Assembly: GCA_015492195.1 (NCBI GenBank)
Contig: WGFP01000109.1
Span: 1 to 16,446 of the forward strand
Origin: Acidiferrobacterales bacterium
Lineage (GTDB): Bacteria > Pseudomonadota > Gammaproteobacteria > Acidiferrobacterales > Sulfurifustaceae
Direction of reading: 5' to 3'
Length of the DNA: 16,446 bases
Made by a program: the position numbers and the translations under genes. The notes under the pieces were generated by a model. It had not been told where the DNA came from, made no database searches, and worked only from the letters and a program-made list of their open reading frames with translations. Position 1 is the first letter of the stretch, and every line of letters begins with the position of its first letter. Positions 1 through 8,758 of the stretch are shown one piece after another.

Positions 1-45
1 AAAACAATTCCGCCCCCGGTAAATAAATGTCAAGATACTCAACCC

Positions 46-288
46 ATGATCGATGCCGGCAAACTTGACCAGTTCGTCTCCGCGGTATCCCGGGTCCTGC
101 CGAAAGGTCCGCGGGACGTCGAAAAGAACGTGCGTGCCGCGTTACGGTCCGTCTTTGATCGCATGGACCTGGTCACGCGCGAGGAGCTTGAGGTGCAGGA
201 GGCGGTGCTGGCCCGCACCCGGGAGCGTCTTCAAGAGATGGAAAAAAAGATTGCCGAGCTGGAGGAGAAGTTGTTAAAAAATAAATAG
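46..288 (+). CDS. ubiK: UbiK/YqiC family ubiquinone biosynthesis accessory factor
   Basis: Encodes an 80-residue protein with the YqiC/UbiK (BMFP) pattern: an N-terminal MIDxxKLDQ-like start, a central MPKG-like segment (here LPKGPRD), the conserved DLVTREELEVQ stretch near residues 40-52, and a heptad-rich C-terminal coiled coil (about 50-78) full of Glu, Lys and Leu. In this family UbiK is an accessory factor that helps the soluble Ubi complex make ubiquinone under aerobic conditions, and it has membrane-fusogenic activity in vitro. Its length is normal for the family. The ATG at 46 matches the family N-terminus, although no strong Shine-Dalgarno precedes it. The downstream gene is comM in the same orientation; yqiC-comM adjacency is known in other Gammaproteobacteria such as Pseudomonas. 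Family assignment is firm; the cellular role is taken from the family. Confidence 0.92.
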   Translation: MIDAGKLDQFVSAVSRVLPKGPRDVEKNVRAALRSVFDRMDLVTREELEVQEAVLARTRERLQEMEKKIAELEEKLLKNK

Positions 289-297
289 ACAAGATTT

Positions 298-366
298 ACA
301 GGATTAACAGGAAAAATCGCTCTGGGTCTATTTCCCGTTAATCCTGAACAATTCCGTTAATCCTGT
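298..366. repeat. Three-unit inverted/direct repeat between ubiK and comM
   Basis: The 11-mer ACAGGATTAAC (298-308) is followed by two inverted copies of its core: GTTAATCCTG at 337-346 and GTTAATCCTGT at 356-366. The first pairing extends to 16 nt per arm (299-314 with 331-346, one mismatch). The second pairs 298-308 with 356-366 and is followed five nt later by TTTTT (371-375). The two hairpins share the same 5' arm and so exclude each other. The block fills most of the gap before the comM ribosome binding site. It may be a dispersed intergenic repeat, a weak terminator for ubiK, or an attenuator-like element; the sequence alone does not decide. Confidence 0.75.
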
Positions 367-384
367 CTGCTTTTTAGTGTTTCC

Positions 385-391
385 AAGGAGG
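385..391 (+). promoter_or_regulatory. Ribosome binding site fixing the comM start
   Basis: AAGGAGG lies just upstream of the ATG at 395, with a short 3-nt spacer. A longer in-frame reading from the GTG at 377 would place this Shine-Dalgarno inside the gene and add six residues not expected in the family. The start at 395 is therefore preferred. Confidence 0.75.
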
Positions 392-394
392 GAT

Positions 395-1906
395 ATGTCG
401 CTCGCCGTTATCCACAGCCGCGCCCAGGTCGGGATTGATGCGCCGGCGGTCACGGTCGAGGTGCATCTTGCCAACGGCCTGCCCAATCTTTCCATCGTCG
501 GCCTGCCGGAAACCGCCGTTAAAGAAAGCAAGGATCGGGTGCGCGCCGCCCTGGTCAACGCGCGTTTTGAATTTCCGGCACGGCGCATCACCGTCAACCT
601 GGCGCCGGCGGATCTGCCCAAGGAAGGCGGGCGCTTCGATCTTCCCATCGCGCTGGGCGTCCTTGCCGCGTCCGGCCAGATCCCGGCCGGGGAGCTGGAC
701 AAATACGAATTCGTCGGTGAACTGGCGCTCACCGGAAAACTGCGTCCGATCCGGGGCGCCTTGACCGTGGCGCTACAGGCATGCAAAACCCAACGCACCC
801 TGATTCTTCCCCGGGCCAACGCCGACGAGGCGACCTTGGTATCGGGGATCGACGTCATGGGCGCCGGACATCTGCTTGAAGTCACGGCACATCTGAACGG
901 CGAAAAACGGCTCATCCGTCATCAGCGGAAAACACCCACGGCGGGTGTACCCGATATTCCCGACTTAGGCGACGTCAAAGGCCAACACCATGCCAAGCGC
1001 GCCCTGGAGATCGCCGCGGCCGGCGGTCACAGCCTGCTTATGATCGGTCCGCCCGGTGCGGGCAAAACCATGCTGGCCGGCCGCCTGCCGGGCATCCTCC
1101 CGCGCATGCGCGACGAGGAGGCGTTGGAGGCGGCCGCGATCCACTCCCTCAATAACGGCTTTTCCCTGAAACGCTGGAAACAGCGGCCGTTCCGGGCGCC
1201 GCACCATACCGCCTCCGGTGTCGCGCTGGTCGGCGGCGGCAGCCATCCGCGGCCGGGAGAAATTTCACTCGCCCACCACGGCGTGCTGTTTCTCGATGAG
1301 TTCCCGGAATTCGACCGGCGGGTGTTGGAAGTGCTGCGCGAGCCTCTGGAGTCCGGCAGCATCACCATCTCACGCGCCGCGCGCCAGGCCGAATTCCCCG
1401 CGCGGTTTCAGCTCATCGCCGCGATGAACCCCTGTCCCTGCGGCTACCTCGGTGATGTTTCCGGCCGCTGTCGCTGTACGGAGGAAAAGATCCGACTCTA
1501 CCGCGCCCGACTCTCCGGACCCCTGCTCGACCGCATTGATATGCACGTGGAAGTGCCGGCACTGCCGCGCAAGCAGCTGCTAAACAACAATGCCCGGGAC
1601 GGAGAAACCTCCGCCACGGTACGGCAACGGGTCGAGGCCGCGCGCGAGCGCCAACTCGATCGCAGCGGCTGCGCCAACCATGCGCTCAGCAACAAACAGA
1701 TCGAGGCGGTGTGCGCGCTCGACAACACCGGCCGGCAATTACTGGAACGGGCAAGCGCGCGTCTGGGTTTCAGCGCCCGCGCGTATCACCGTATCCTGAA
1801 GCTTGCGCGCACCATTGCGGATCTCGCGGGCGAAGAGGCCATCGGCGCGGCGCACCTTGCCGAAGCCGTCCAATACCGCTGCCTGGACAGGAAAGCGGTC
1901 AACTGA
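395..1906 (+). CDS. comM: ComM/YifB family Mg-chelatase-like AAA+ ATPase
   Basis: A 503-residue protein that begins MSLAVIHSRAQVGI, the standard YifB/ComM N-terminus. Domains in order: a ChlI/Lon-protease-like fold (about 1-165); an AAA+ Mg-chelatase ATPase with Walker A GPPGAGKT (218-225) and Walker B LFLDE (D301-E302); the Cys motif NPCPCG (345-350), followed by further Cys residues in a GRCRC stretch; and a C-terminal Mg-chelatase-type helical domain (about 400-500). In naturally competent Gammaproteobacteria ComM is a hexameric helicase that extends strand invasion by branch migration when DNA taken up by transformation is integrated. Length and motifs are intact (E. coli homologue about 506 residues). 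It follows ubiK by about 100 nt, and a strong hairpin terminator lies 18 nt after its stop. Family is certain; a role in transformation depends on the organism being competent, and no other competence gene is in this window. Confidence 0.95.
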   Translation: MSLAVIHSRAQVGIDAPAVTVEVHLANGLPNLSIVGLPETAVKESKDRVRAALVNARFEFPARRITVNLAPADLPKEGGRFDLPIALGVLAASGQIPAGELDKYEFVGELALTGKLRPIRGALTVALQACKTQRTLILPRANADEATLVSGIDVMGAGHLLEVTAHLNGEKRLIRHQRKTPTAGVPDIPDLGDVKGQHHAKRALEIAAAGGHSLLMIGPPGAGKTMLAGRLPGILPRMRDEEALEAAAIHSLNNGFSLKRWKQRPFRAPHHTASGVALVGGGSHPRPGEISLAHHGVLFLDEFPEFDRRVLEVLREPLESGSITISRAARQAEFPARFQLIAAMNPCPCGYLGDVSGRCRCTEEKIRLYRARLSGPLLDRIDMHVEVPALPRKQLLNNNARDGETSATVRQRVEAARERQLDRSGCANHALSNKQIEAVCALDNTGRQLLERASARLGFSARAYHRILKLARTIADLAGEEAIGAAHLAEAVQYRCLDRKAVN

Positions 1907-1923
1907 GTCAACCGACAAAAGGA

Positions 1924-1950
1924 AAAGCGACCCGCGTAAAGGGTCGCTTT
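1924..1950. terminator. Bidirectional intrinsic terminator between comM and cytochrome c gene
   Basis: A perfect 10-bp stem, AAAGCGACCC (1924-1933) with GGGTCGCTTT (1941-1950), encloses a 7-nt loop. The arms supply A/T-rich flanks on both strands, so the hairpin can end both comM (plus) and the convergent cytochrome gene (minus, stop at 1984). Confidence 0.85.
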
Positions 1951-1983
1951 CTTGACGACAAAGGCTTTGGAACTAATGTTAAG

Positions 1984-2469
1984 TTACTTGACCTTCGAGA
2001 TCATGTAATCCACGGCCGCCTTGACGTCGGCTTCCGCAAGACCGGCGTTACCGCCCTTGGCGGGCATAAACCCCTTCTCGCCTTTGAATCCCTTAATGGA
2101 GTTCCGATAGAGCGTCTCTTTGCCTTTGCTGATCCGTGCCTTCCAGGCGGCCTTGTCGCCCAGCTTGGGGGCAAAAGCCACACCGGCGGTATGGCAGGCG
2201 GCGCAATTGGCATCGTAGACGGCTTTACCTTTATTGGCGGCGGCCTTCGCGGTGGGAATCAGCGCATCCATCACCGGGTTGGTTTTTACGCTCACCTCAC
2301 CCACCGGTTTGATGCGCTCGGCCACCGCCTTGGCGTCCGCCGTTGCGGCCACATCGGGGGATTTGGCTTTTCCGCCGATAACCTGCGCGATGATAAACAG
2401 CAAAATCGTAAATGCCACCAAGGCGGCAAGTAAAATTAAAAAAGATTTCATAAATGCACGATCAGTCAT
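1984..2469 (-). CDS. Membrane-anchored class I cytochrome c (cytochrome c5-like)
   Basis: A 161-residue protein. An N-terminal hydrophobic segment (about 9-32) with no clear cleavage site probably anchors it in the inner membrane, with the rest in the periplasm. A linker (about 33-75) leads to one c-type haem domain: haem attachment CAACH (C89, C92, H93) and a probable axial Met135 in FMPAKGG, a pattern seen in the cytochrome c5 / single-haem electron-carrier group. The extra Cys pair of classical cytochrome c5 is missing. The ATG at 2469 is preferred because AAGGG stands about 6 nt upstream; a start at Met7 is possible but lacks a better site. It probably carries electrons between respiratory complexes; the partner is not evident. 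The gene is monocistronic, convergent with comM. Confidence 0.88.
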   Translation of the reverse strand: MTDRAFMKSFLILLAALVAFTILLFIIAQVIGGKAKSPDVAATADAKAVAERIKPVGEVSVKTNPVMDALIPTAKAAANKGKAVYDANCAACHTAGVAFAPKLGDKAAWKARISKGKETLYRNSIKGFKGEKGFMPAKGGNAGLAEADVKAAVDYMISKVK

Positions 2470-2652
2470 GATTTACCCTTACGCTCTCTAAAGTTAAATA
2501 ATAATGGTTAATCCGTCTATGAAATCGCCCCCAGCCGCGCACCTTAAACACCACGATATTTGTCCACTCCTTCACCGCGGCGGAGCCGGAAATCAAACCC
2601 TATCAGTATAGCCTATTTTAATCTCAAAAATAATATAGTAAGGCACGGTAGA

Positions 2653-2681
2653 TGGACGCCCTTGACTTTGATAGGTATGCT
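2653..2681 (+). promoter_or_regulatory. Possible sigma-70 promoter of the tRNA-Arg gene
   Basis: TGGACG (2653-2658) and TATGCT (2676-2681) are separated by 17 nt. A C-rich stretch follows directly and the mature tRNA begins 11 nt after the -10 element. Both boxes are imperfect matches. A better -35-like TTGACT at 2662 has no -10 at a suitable distance. Confidence 0.35.
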
Positions 2682-2691
2682 TCCCAACCCC

Positions 2692-2752
<61 letters not shown>

Positions 2753-2768
<16 letters not shown>

Positions 2769-2830
2769 TAGTTAGACGGCGTTCCCGCCATCCCTGGCGA
2801 AACGCCAAAGCCTCAAACATGACCCCGGCC
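2753..2830 (+). repeat. 78-bp direct repeat, copy 1 (includes tRNA-Arg 3' end)
   Basis: This is identical over 78 bp to 2901-2978, a period of 148 bp. It starts inside the T-arm of tRNA-Arg(CCG), covers the 3' T-stem strand, acceptor strand and CCA, and continues 62 bp into downstream sequence. That sequence holds an imperfect hairpin (GGCGTT..CGCCA with TGGCG.AAACGCC). The layout resembles the E. coli tyrT repeats, each of which carries the last 19 bp of the tRNA gene. Confidence 0.95.
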
Positions 2831-2849
2831 CGCACGTCCGTGTGCGGGC
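2828..2849. other. Strong hairpin in the repeat spacer (first)
   Basis: GCCCGCAC (2828-2835) and GTGCGGGC (2842-2849) form a perfect 8-bp GC-rich stem around loop GTCCGT. No T-run follows, so it is not a typical intrinsic terminator. It could protect or help process the 3' end of the tRNA precursor. Confidence 0.6.
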
Positions 2850-2858
2850 GCTCGGCGG

Positions 2859-2885
2859 CGCGCAGGCACGTTAAGTGCCTGCGCG
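2859..2885. other. Strong hairpin in the repeat spacer (second)
   Basis: CGCGCAGGCAC (2859-2869) and GTGCCTGCGCG (2875-2885) form a perfect 11-bp stem around loop GTTAA. No T-run follows. Together with the first hairpin it occupies most of the 70-bp spacer between the two 78-bp repeats. Confidence 0.65.
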
Positions 2886-2900
2886 ACAACCCCGCCTCTC

Positions 2901-2978
2901 CCTCTAGGGCGCGCCATAGTTAGACGGCGTTCCCGCCATCCCTGGCGAAACGCCAAAGCCTCAAACATGACCCCGGCC
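2901..2978 (+). repeat. 78-bp direct repeat, copy 2 (orphan tRNA-Arg 3' end)
   Basis: An exact second copy of 2753-2830. It begins with the 16-nt tRNA-Arg 3' end (CCTCTAGGGCGCGCCA), but the sequence before it (2831-2900) bears no D-arm, anticodon arm or TTCGAA loop. It is therefore a tail fragment, not a second tRNA gene. No integrase or other mobile gene lies between or beside the copies. Confidence 0.95.
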
Positions 2979-3307
2979 TACGGTTAAATCCAGGCGGCCT
3001 AACCTTTGTCACTCAAACTGTCTCTCCATGCATAAATCAGGCATGAAAATTGCTTATTATCAAAGCTCAAAGTATTTTTCTTGGTATCAATCATAATTTG
3101 CTATAAAAATTATAGGGGTGTTAAAAAGGCCGAAAGCATCTTACATACGTTCACTCAGGCTAATCACAAACCAAAACGGGCGTTCTCGGCCAACCCAATA
3201 GAGAGGGACGGTGCCAAAACACGGATTCAAGATTACACCCAAAGAGTCGCACAAAGCGTCCCTTTCATGCGTCGAGTGACACGCCAAAGATCGCGGCAGG
3301 AGCGAAA
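2979..3307. other. Gene-poor AT-rich interval before the binding-protein gene
   Basis: I see no convincing gene here. Base composition falls sharply to AT-rich around 3030-3120. A weak hairpin CATGC/GCATG lies at 3027-3045. TTGGTA (3081-3086) and TATAAA (3102-3107) are a possible promoter, but the spacer is only 15 nt. A 76-codon frame from a TTG at 3081 ends in the ATGA overlap with the next gene; it has no ribosome binding site and an odd codon mix (AAA, AGA, AGG), and I do not call it. This interval probably carries the promoter and 5' leader of the downstream signalling pair. Confidence 0.5.
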
Positions 3308-4168
3308 ATGACCTCGATCTTCAGGACTGCGTCCGTACTCTTGGCGCTCATCACGTTGTGCGGATCACCCGCCGCCGGTATGGCGGAGGCCCAATCCGTT
3401 TCGGAAAAAAAGCCCATGCAATTCGGCTTGCTGCCCTACCTAAGTACACGCCGGCTGTTTGAAACATATGCCCCCATCAAATTTTATCTGGAAAAAACCC
3501 TAAACCGCGCGGTCGTCATGAGCACGGCGCCGGATTTCCGAACATATACCGCACGTGCGCGACACGGTGACTACGATCTCTACCTGACCGCACCGCATTT
3601 TGCCGCGCTGGCCGAGGCCGAATCCGGCTATCGGCGTGTTTCCCGGGTGACGCGTGAACTGCATGGCGATATGGTGGTCGCCAAAAACAGTCCCATACGC
3701 CATATCGGCGACTTGAAAGGGAAAATCATAGCAACCCCCGACAGGCTCGCCATTATCACCATAATGGGCGAACACCTTTTGGAGGTCCATGATCTGATGC
3801 CGGGTAGGGACGTGGCCGTGAAACATACACCCTCCCATAACAACGCCATCCTCGCCGTTGTAAAGGGGGAGGCGGATGCCGCCGTGGTCGCGGGATTCGT
3901 GCATGAAAATATGTCTGCGAAGGTCCGCGCAAAATTACGGTTGCTCAGCCGAACCACGGCGGTCCCAAGTATTATGTTTATGGCCGGCCCTAAGCTGTCA
4001 GAGGAAGAGTACCAAAAGCTCCGCGCGGCGATGCTCAAATTCACCGCATCAGGGCCGGGAAAGACGTTCTTTGAAAAAACGCGCCTCGGAAATATGACGA
4101 CCATCACCGACCGGGATATGCAGCGCCTGACGCCATACGTGCGTCACCTCGCGAAAATAACAAAGTGA
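3308..4168 (+). CDS. PhnD-like periplasmic substrate-binding protein
   Basis: A 286-residue protein with a signal peptide (hydrophobic core about 8-24, likely cleavage near the AEA at 26-28). The mature part has the fold pattern of the phosphate/phosphite/phosphonate-binding PhnD class: an FGLLPYLSTRRLFETYAPIKFYLEK opening, a YDLYLTAPHFAALAE ligand-loop region, the hinge-like IGDLKGKIIATPD, and an AILAVVKGEADAAVV second lobe. These proteins bind a small, often anionic, ligand in the periplasm. AGGAG 5 nt before the ATG supports the start. No ABC permease or ATPase is nearby. Instead the stop overlaps by 4 nt (GTGA) the start of a transmembrane GGDEF-EAL protein. I infer that this is a sensing subunit rather than an uptake subunit. 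The ligand is unknown; PhnD-like members also act in signalling and in binding other compounds. Confidence 0.85.
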   Translation: MTSIFRTASVLLALITLCGSPAAGMAEAQSVSEKKPMQFGLLPYLSTRRLFETYAPIKFYLEKTLNRAVVMSTAPDFRTYTARARHGDYDLYLTAPHFAALAEAESGYRRVSRVTRELHGDMVVAKNSPIRHIGDLKGKIIATPDRLAIITIMGEHLLEVHDLMPGRDVAVKHTPSHNNAILAVVKGEADAAVVAGFVHENMSAKVRAKLRLLSRTTAVPSIMFMAGPKLSEEEYQKLRAAMLKFTASGPGKTFFEKTRLGNMTTITDRDMQRLTPYVRHLAKITK

Positions 4169-6954
4169 AACAATCGCTATCCAAGTATGGATTCGGATCG
4201 TTGCGCGTAAAGCTGGCCTTGGCCAGCGTCGTCGTCGAAATCATCATGCTGACCTTGCTGATCGCCAACAGCGTTCGGGTCGCAAACGATTCATTGATTG
4301 AGCAAACCAAATTCCGCATTAGTGAAATCATCCCCCTATTGAACGCCAGCTTGGCCGGTCCTTTGGCGGCGCGCGATTTCGCCACATTGGACGAAATCCT
4401 GCAGCAAATCGTGCGGGAAAAAGGCATTTATTATATTGCCGTCAAGGACACGGAAGGAAAGATGATCGGCAGCCTGGGGAAAGTGCCGGACAAGGTTGCC
4501 AACAACGCGCCGCCGGCCGGAAAACGGTTAAATTTCGACGCGTTGGTTTTTCCCATAACCCTGGCCGAACAAACGGTCGGCGAGGTGCAAATGGGAATCG
4601 ATACCGGTTTCCTGGACGCGGCCATCGGCAAACTTGAGCGCCAGGGGGTGCTTATCGCCTCCGCCGAGGTTGTTATCACTTTCATATTGCTTGCGACACT
4701 CGGTTTTTTTCTGACGCGCAGCCTGGCAGTGCTCGCGGAAAGCGCGAAAAGAATGGCGCAAGGCGATCTCGACGTCGCCATTGATATAAAAACAAACGAC
4801 GAAGTCGGCGATACGGCGCGGGCCTTCAACGCCATGGCGGCCGCCGTTAACAAAACCATTGCGCATTTCCGCGGCCTGCTGGAATCGGCCCCGGACGCCA
4901 TCGTCATTTCCGATCAAAACGGACGGATCGTCATGGTCAACGCCCAGACGGAAAAGTTGTTCGGTTACACCCGCGAAGAGCTCCACGGTAAATCCATCGA
5001 AACCCTGATACCCGAGCGTTACCGCGAGAAGCACGTCAAACAGCGGGCGGACTATTTCGCCGATCCCCGTGTTCGACCCATGGGTGCGACCCTCGACCTT
5101 TACGGCCGACGCAAGGATGGCTCCGAATTTTCCGTTGAAATCAGCCTGGGTCCCATCAAATCGAAGGAGGGTATCCTGGTCACGAGCGTGATTCGCGATA
5201 TCACCGAACGCAAACACGCCGAGGCGTTGGCCACTCGTCTGGGGCGAATTCTCGACGACTCATACAACGAGATCTATATCTTCGACGCGGTAAATCTGCG
5301 CTTCGTGCAAGTCAACCAAGGCGCCCGGCGCAATCTCGGTTATACCGCGGAAGAGTTAAAAAACCTCACACCGCTCGATCTCAAACCGGAGTTTGACCTG
5401 GAGCACTTCGAGGAGCTCCTGGAACCCCTGCGGCGCGGCGAGCAGGAGGTGGTTTCCTTCGTGACGTCGCACAAACGCAAGGACGGGAGCCTGTATCCGG
5501 TCGAGGTCCGGCTTCAGCTGACGCACGATGAAGAAACGCCGGTGTTTGTCGCGATCATCCAGGACATCACCGAACGCAAACACGCCGAGGAGCGTTTAAG
5601 CTTTCTTGCCTACCACGACACCCTGACCGGACTGCCCAACCGGACCCTGCTCAGTGATCGCCTGCGACATGCCATGCATGAAGCCGATCGCTACGAGCGC
5701 CTGGTGGCTGTGATGTTTCTCGACCTCGACCGTTTCAAGGTCATCAACGACACGCTTGGTCACGATATCGGGGACGCCCTGCTGAAAGCGGTGGCCGAAC
5801 GTCTGACGTCCTGCGTACGCGCCGGTGATACCGTCGCCCGCTTAAGCGGGGACGAATTTACCATGGTGCTTGCCAACATCGCCCATATCGACGACGTCAC
5901 GCGCGTGGCGACAAAAATACTGGACCATTTCGTGTCGCCGTTTCACGTCGGCGGTCGAGAATTGTTTGTGACGGCCAGCCTCGGAATCACGCTCTATCCT
6001 TTCGACGACAACAGCCTCGATAATCTGTTGAAGAACGCCGACATCGCCATGTATCACGCCAAGGAACAGGGCCGTAATACGTTTCAGTATTACACCGCGG
6101 AATTGAACGTGCGCGCCGAACGACGTCTGGTGCTGGAAACCGCGTTACGCAAGGCGCAGGAAAAGAATGAATTGTTGCTGCACTACCAGCCGCAGGTGGA
6201 TTTGAAAACCGGGCGCATTACCGGTATGGAGGCGCTGCTGCGCTGGGAACACCCGGATTTCGGGATGATACAACCGGGGGAATTCATACCGCTCGCCGAG
6301 GAAACCGGGCTGATCGTGCCCATCGGTGAGTGGGTGTTGCAGACCGCCTGCGCCCAGACCAAAACCTGGCAAAAATCGGGATTTCCCACGTTGCGGATCG
6401 CGGTCAATCTGTCGGGCCGACAGCTGCTTGAGAAAAACTTACCGGAGGTGATTGAACGGGCGCTCCGTGAATCCGGACTGGAGGCGCGCTACCTGGATCT
6501 GGAATTGACCGAGAGCCTCTTGATGCAGGACACGGATGAAACGAGCTCCGTGATGAAAGAACTCAATAAGACGGGGGTGCTCTTTTCCCTGGACGATTTC
6601 GGTACCGGCTACTCCTCCCTCAGCTACCTCAAGCGGTTTCCGATTGATACGCTTAAAATTGATCAGGCATTCGTCCGCGATATCACCACCGACCCCGATG
6701 ACGCCGCCATCACCAAGGCAATCATCGCCATGGCCCACGGGCTCGACATCCACGTCATCGCCGAAGGGGTGGAGACCATGGAGCAGATGGAATTCCTGCG
6801 CGCCAACCGATGCGACGGCATGCAGGGTTATTACTTCAGCAAGCCGGTCCCGGCCGAGACGTTTGGCGATCTTCTCAAATCCGGCCGCAAGCCGGCTCTG
6901 AAAAAACGCCGTCCGAAGAAACGAGCGCAGTCAAGGAGAAAGGGTGAGGGGTGA
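4165..6954 (+). CDS. Transmembrane HAMP-PAS-PAS-GGDEF-EAL cyclic-di-GMP signalling protein
   Basis: A 929-residue inner-membrane protein. Order: TM1 (about 17-38), a periplasmic sensor domain of about 120 residues, TM2 (about 162-184), HAMP (about 180-233), PAS1 (about 234-350), PAS2 (about 355-480), GGDEF (about 484-650) and EAL (about 668-905), ending in a Lys/Arg-rich tail. The GGDEF signature reads SGDEF (561-565), a tolerated variant, and an RxxD inhibitory site (R552-D555) sits five residues before it. The EAL domain looks complete: E689-A690-L691, LELTES, DDFGTGYSS, AEGVET and QGYYFSKP. The protein could therefore make and degrade c-di-GMP; sequence suggests phosphodiesterase competence more firmly than cyclase. 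It starts at a GTG overlapping the stop of the PhnD-like gene, so the two are translationally coupled. The periplasmic domain is the probable docking site of the binding protein, as in NspS-MbaA. The stop lies inside an inverted repeat that can act as terminator. Confidence 0.93.
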   Translation: MKQSLSKYGFGSLRVKLALASVVVEIIMLTLLIANSVRVANDSLIEQTKFRISEIIPLLNASLAGPLAARDFATLDEILQQIVREKGIYYIAVKDTEGKMIGSLGKVPDKVANNAPPAGKRLNFDALVFPITLAEQTVGEVQMGIDTGFLDAAIGKLERQGVLIASAEVVITFILLATLGFFLTRSLAVLAESAKRMAQGDLDVAIDIKTNDEVGDTARAFNAMAAAVNKTIAHFRGLLESAPDAIVISDQNGRIVMVNAQTEKLFGYTREELHGKSIETLIPERYREKHVKQRADYFADPRVRPMGATLDLYGRRKDGSEFSVEISLGPIKSKEGILVTSVIRDITERKHAEALATRLGRILDDSYNEIYIFDAVNLRFVQVNQGARRNLGYTAEELKNLTPLDLKPEFDLEHFEELLEPLRRGEQEVVSFVTSHKRKDGSLYPVEVRLQLTHDEETPVFVAIIQDITERKHAEERLSFLAYHDTLTGLPNRTLLSDRLRHAMHEADRYERLVAVMFLDLDRFKVINDTLGHDIGDALLKAVAERLTSCVRAGDTVARLSGDEFTMVLANIAHIDDVTRVATKILDHFVSPFHVGGRELFVTASLGITLYPFDDNSLDNLLKNADIAMYHAKEQGRNTFQYYTAELNVRAERRLVLETALRKAQEKNELLLHYQPQVDLKTGRITGMEALLRWEHPDFGMIQPGEFIPLAEETGLIVPIGEWVLQTACAQTKTWQKSGFPTLRIAVNLSGRQLLEKNLPEVIERALRESGLEARYLDLELTESLLMQDTDETSSVMKELNKTGVLFSLDDFGTGYSSLSYLKRFPIDTLKIDQAFVRDITTDPDDAAITKAIIAMAHGLDIHVIAEGVETMEQMEFLRANRCDGMQGYYFSKPVPAETFGDLLKSGRKPALKKRRPKKRAQSRRKGEG
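5200..5224 (+). repeat. 25-bp exact repeat at the end of PAS1
   Basis: This sequence, encoding the end of PAS1 (ITERKHAE), is identical over 25 bp, wobble positions included, to 5566-5590 at the end of PAS2. The motif itself is common at PAS C-termini. Nucleotide identity across all codons suggests domain duplication or gene conversion, though the rest of the two PAS domains has diverged. Confidence 0.8.
5566..5590 (+). repeat. 25-bp exact repeat at the end of PAS2
   Basis: Second copy of the sequence at 5200-5224, 366 bp downstream in the same reading frame (122 codons, about one PAS unit). Confidence 0.8.
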
Positions 6955-7004
6955 GGAGAGAACAATGTGCTGACCCCAGCCGTATTTTACTCCTCACGCC
7001 TCAC
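6944..7004. terminator. Inverted repeat / probable bidirectional terminator
   Basis: GTGAGGGGTGAGGAG (6944-6958) and CTCCTCACGCCTCAC (6990-7004) form a 15-bp stem with one mismatch and a 31-nt loop. The T-rich TTATCTTTTA follows on the plus strand. The left arm contains the stop codon (6952-6954) of the GGDEF-EAL gene. The right arm ends 7 nt before the stop of the convergent acetolactate synthase gene at 7012. The loop is long for a classic terminator, so it may also be a dispersed palindromic repeat. Confidence 0.6.
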
Positions 7005-7011
7005 TTATCTT

Positions 7012-8643
<1,632 letters not shown>

Positions 8644-8758
8644 CGCGTCCTCGGTTCCCTAGACGGTACGTCCCCGCACCACCACTCAGACAGTTTCTTG
8701 AAAATACAGAGAAAAGAACAAAGCTTAATAGCGAAATAGAATCATGGCCCAAACGCCT

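Noticed and set aside
377..394. GTG at 377 as comM start
   Set aside because: It would put the AAGGAGG ribosome binding site inside the gene and add six residues before the conserved MSLAV start.
2662..2667. TTGACT as the -35 box of the tRNA promoter
   Set aside because: No acceptable -10 lies 16-18 nt downstream; that position is a C-rich run directly before the tRNA.
3081..3311. 76-codon frame from a TTG, ending in an ATGA overlap with the binding-protein gene
   Set aside because: There is no ribosome binding site, the start is TTG in an AT-rich leader, the codon mix is unlike the neighbours, and there is no recognisable domain. The 4-nt overlap alone is weak evidence.
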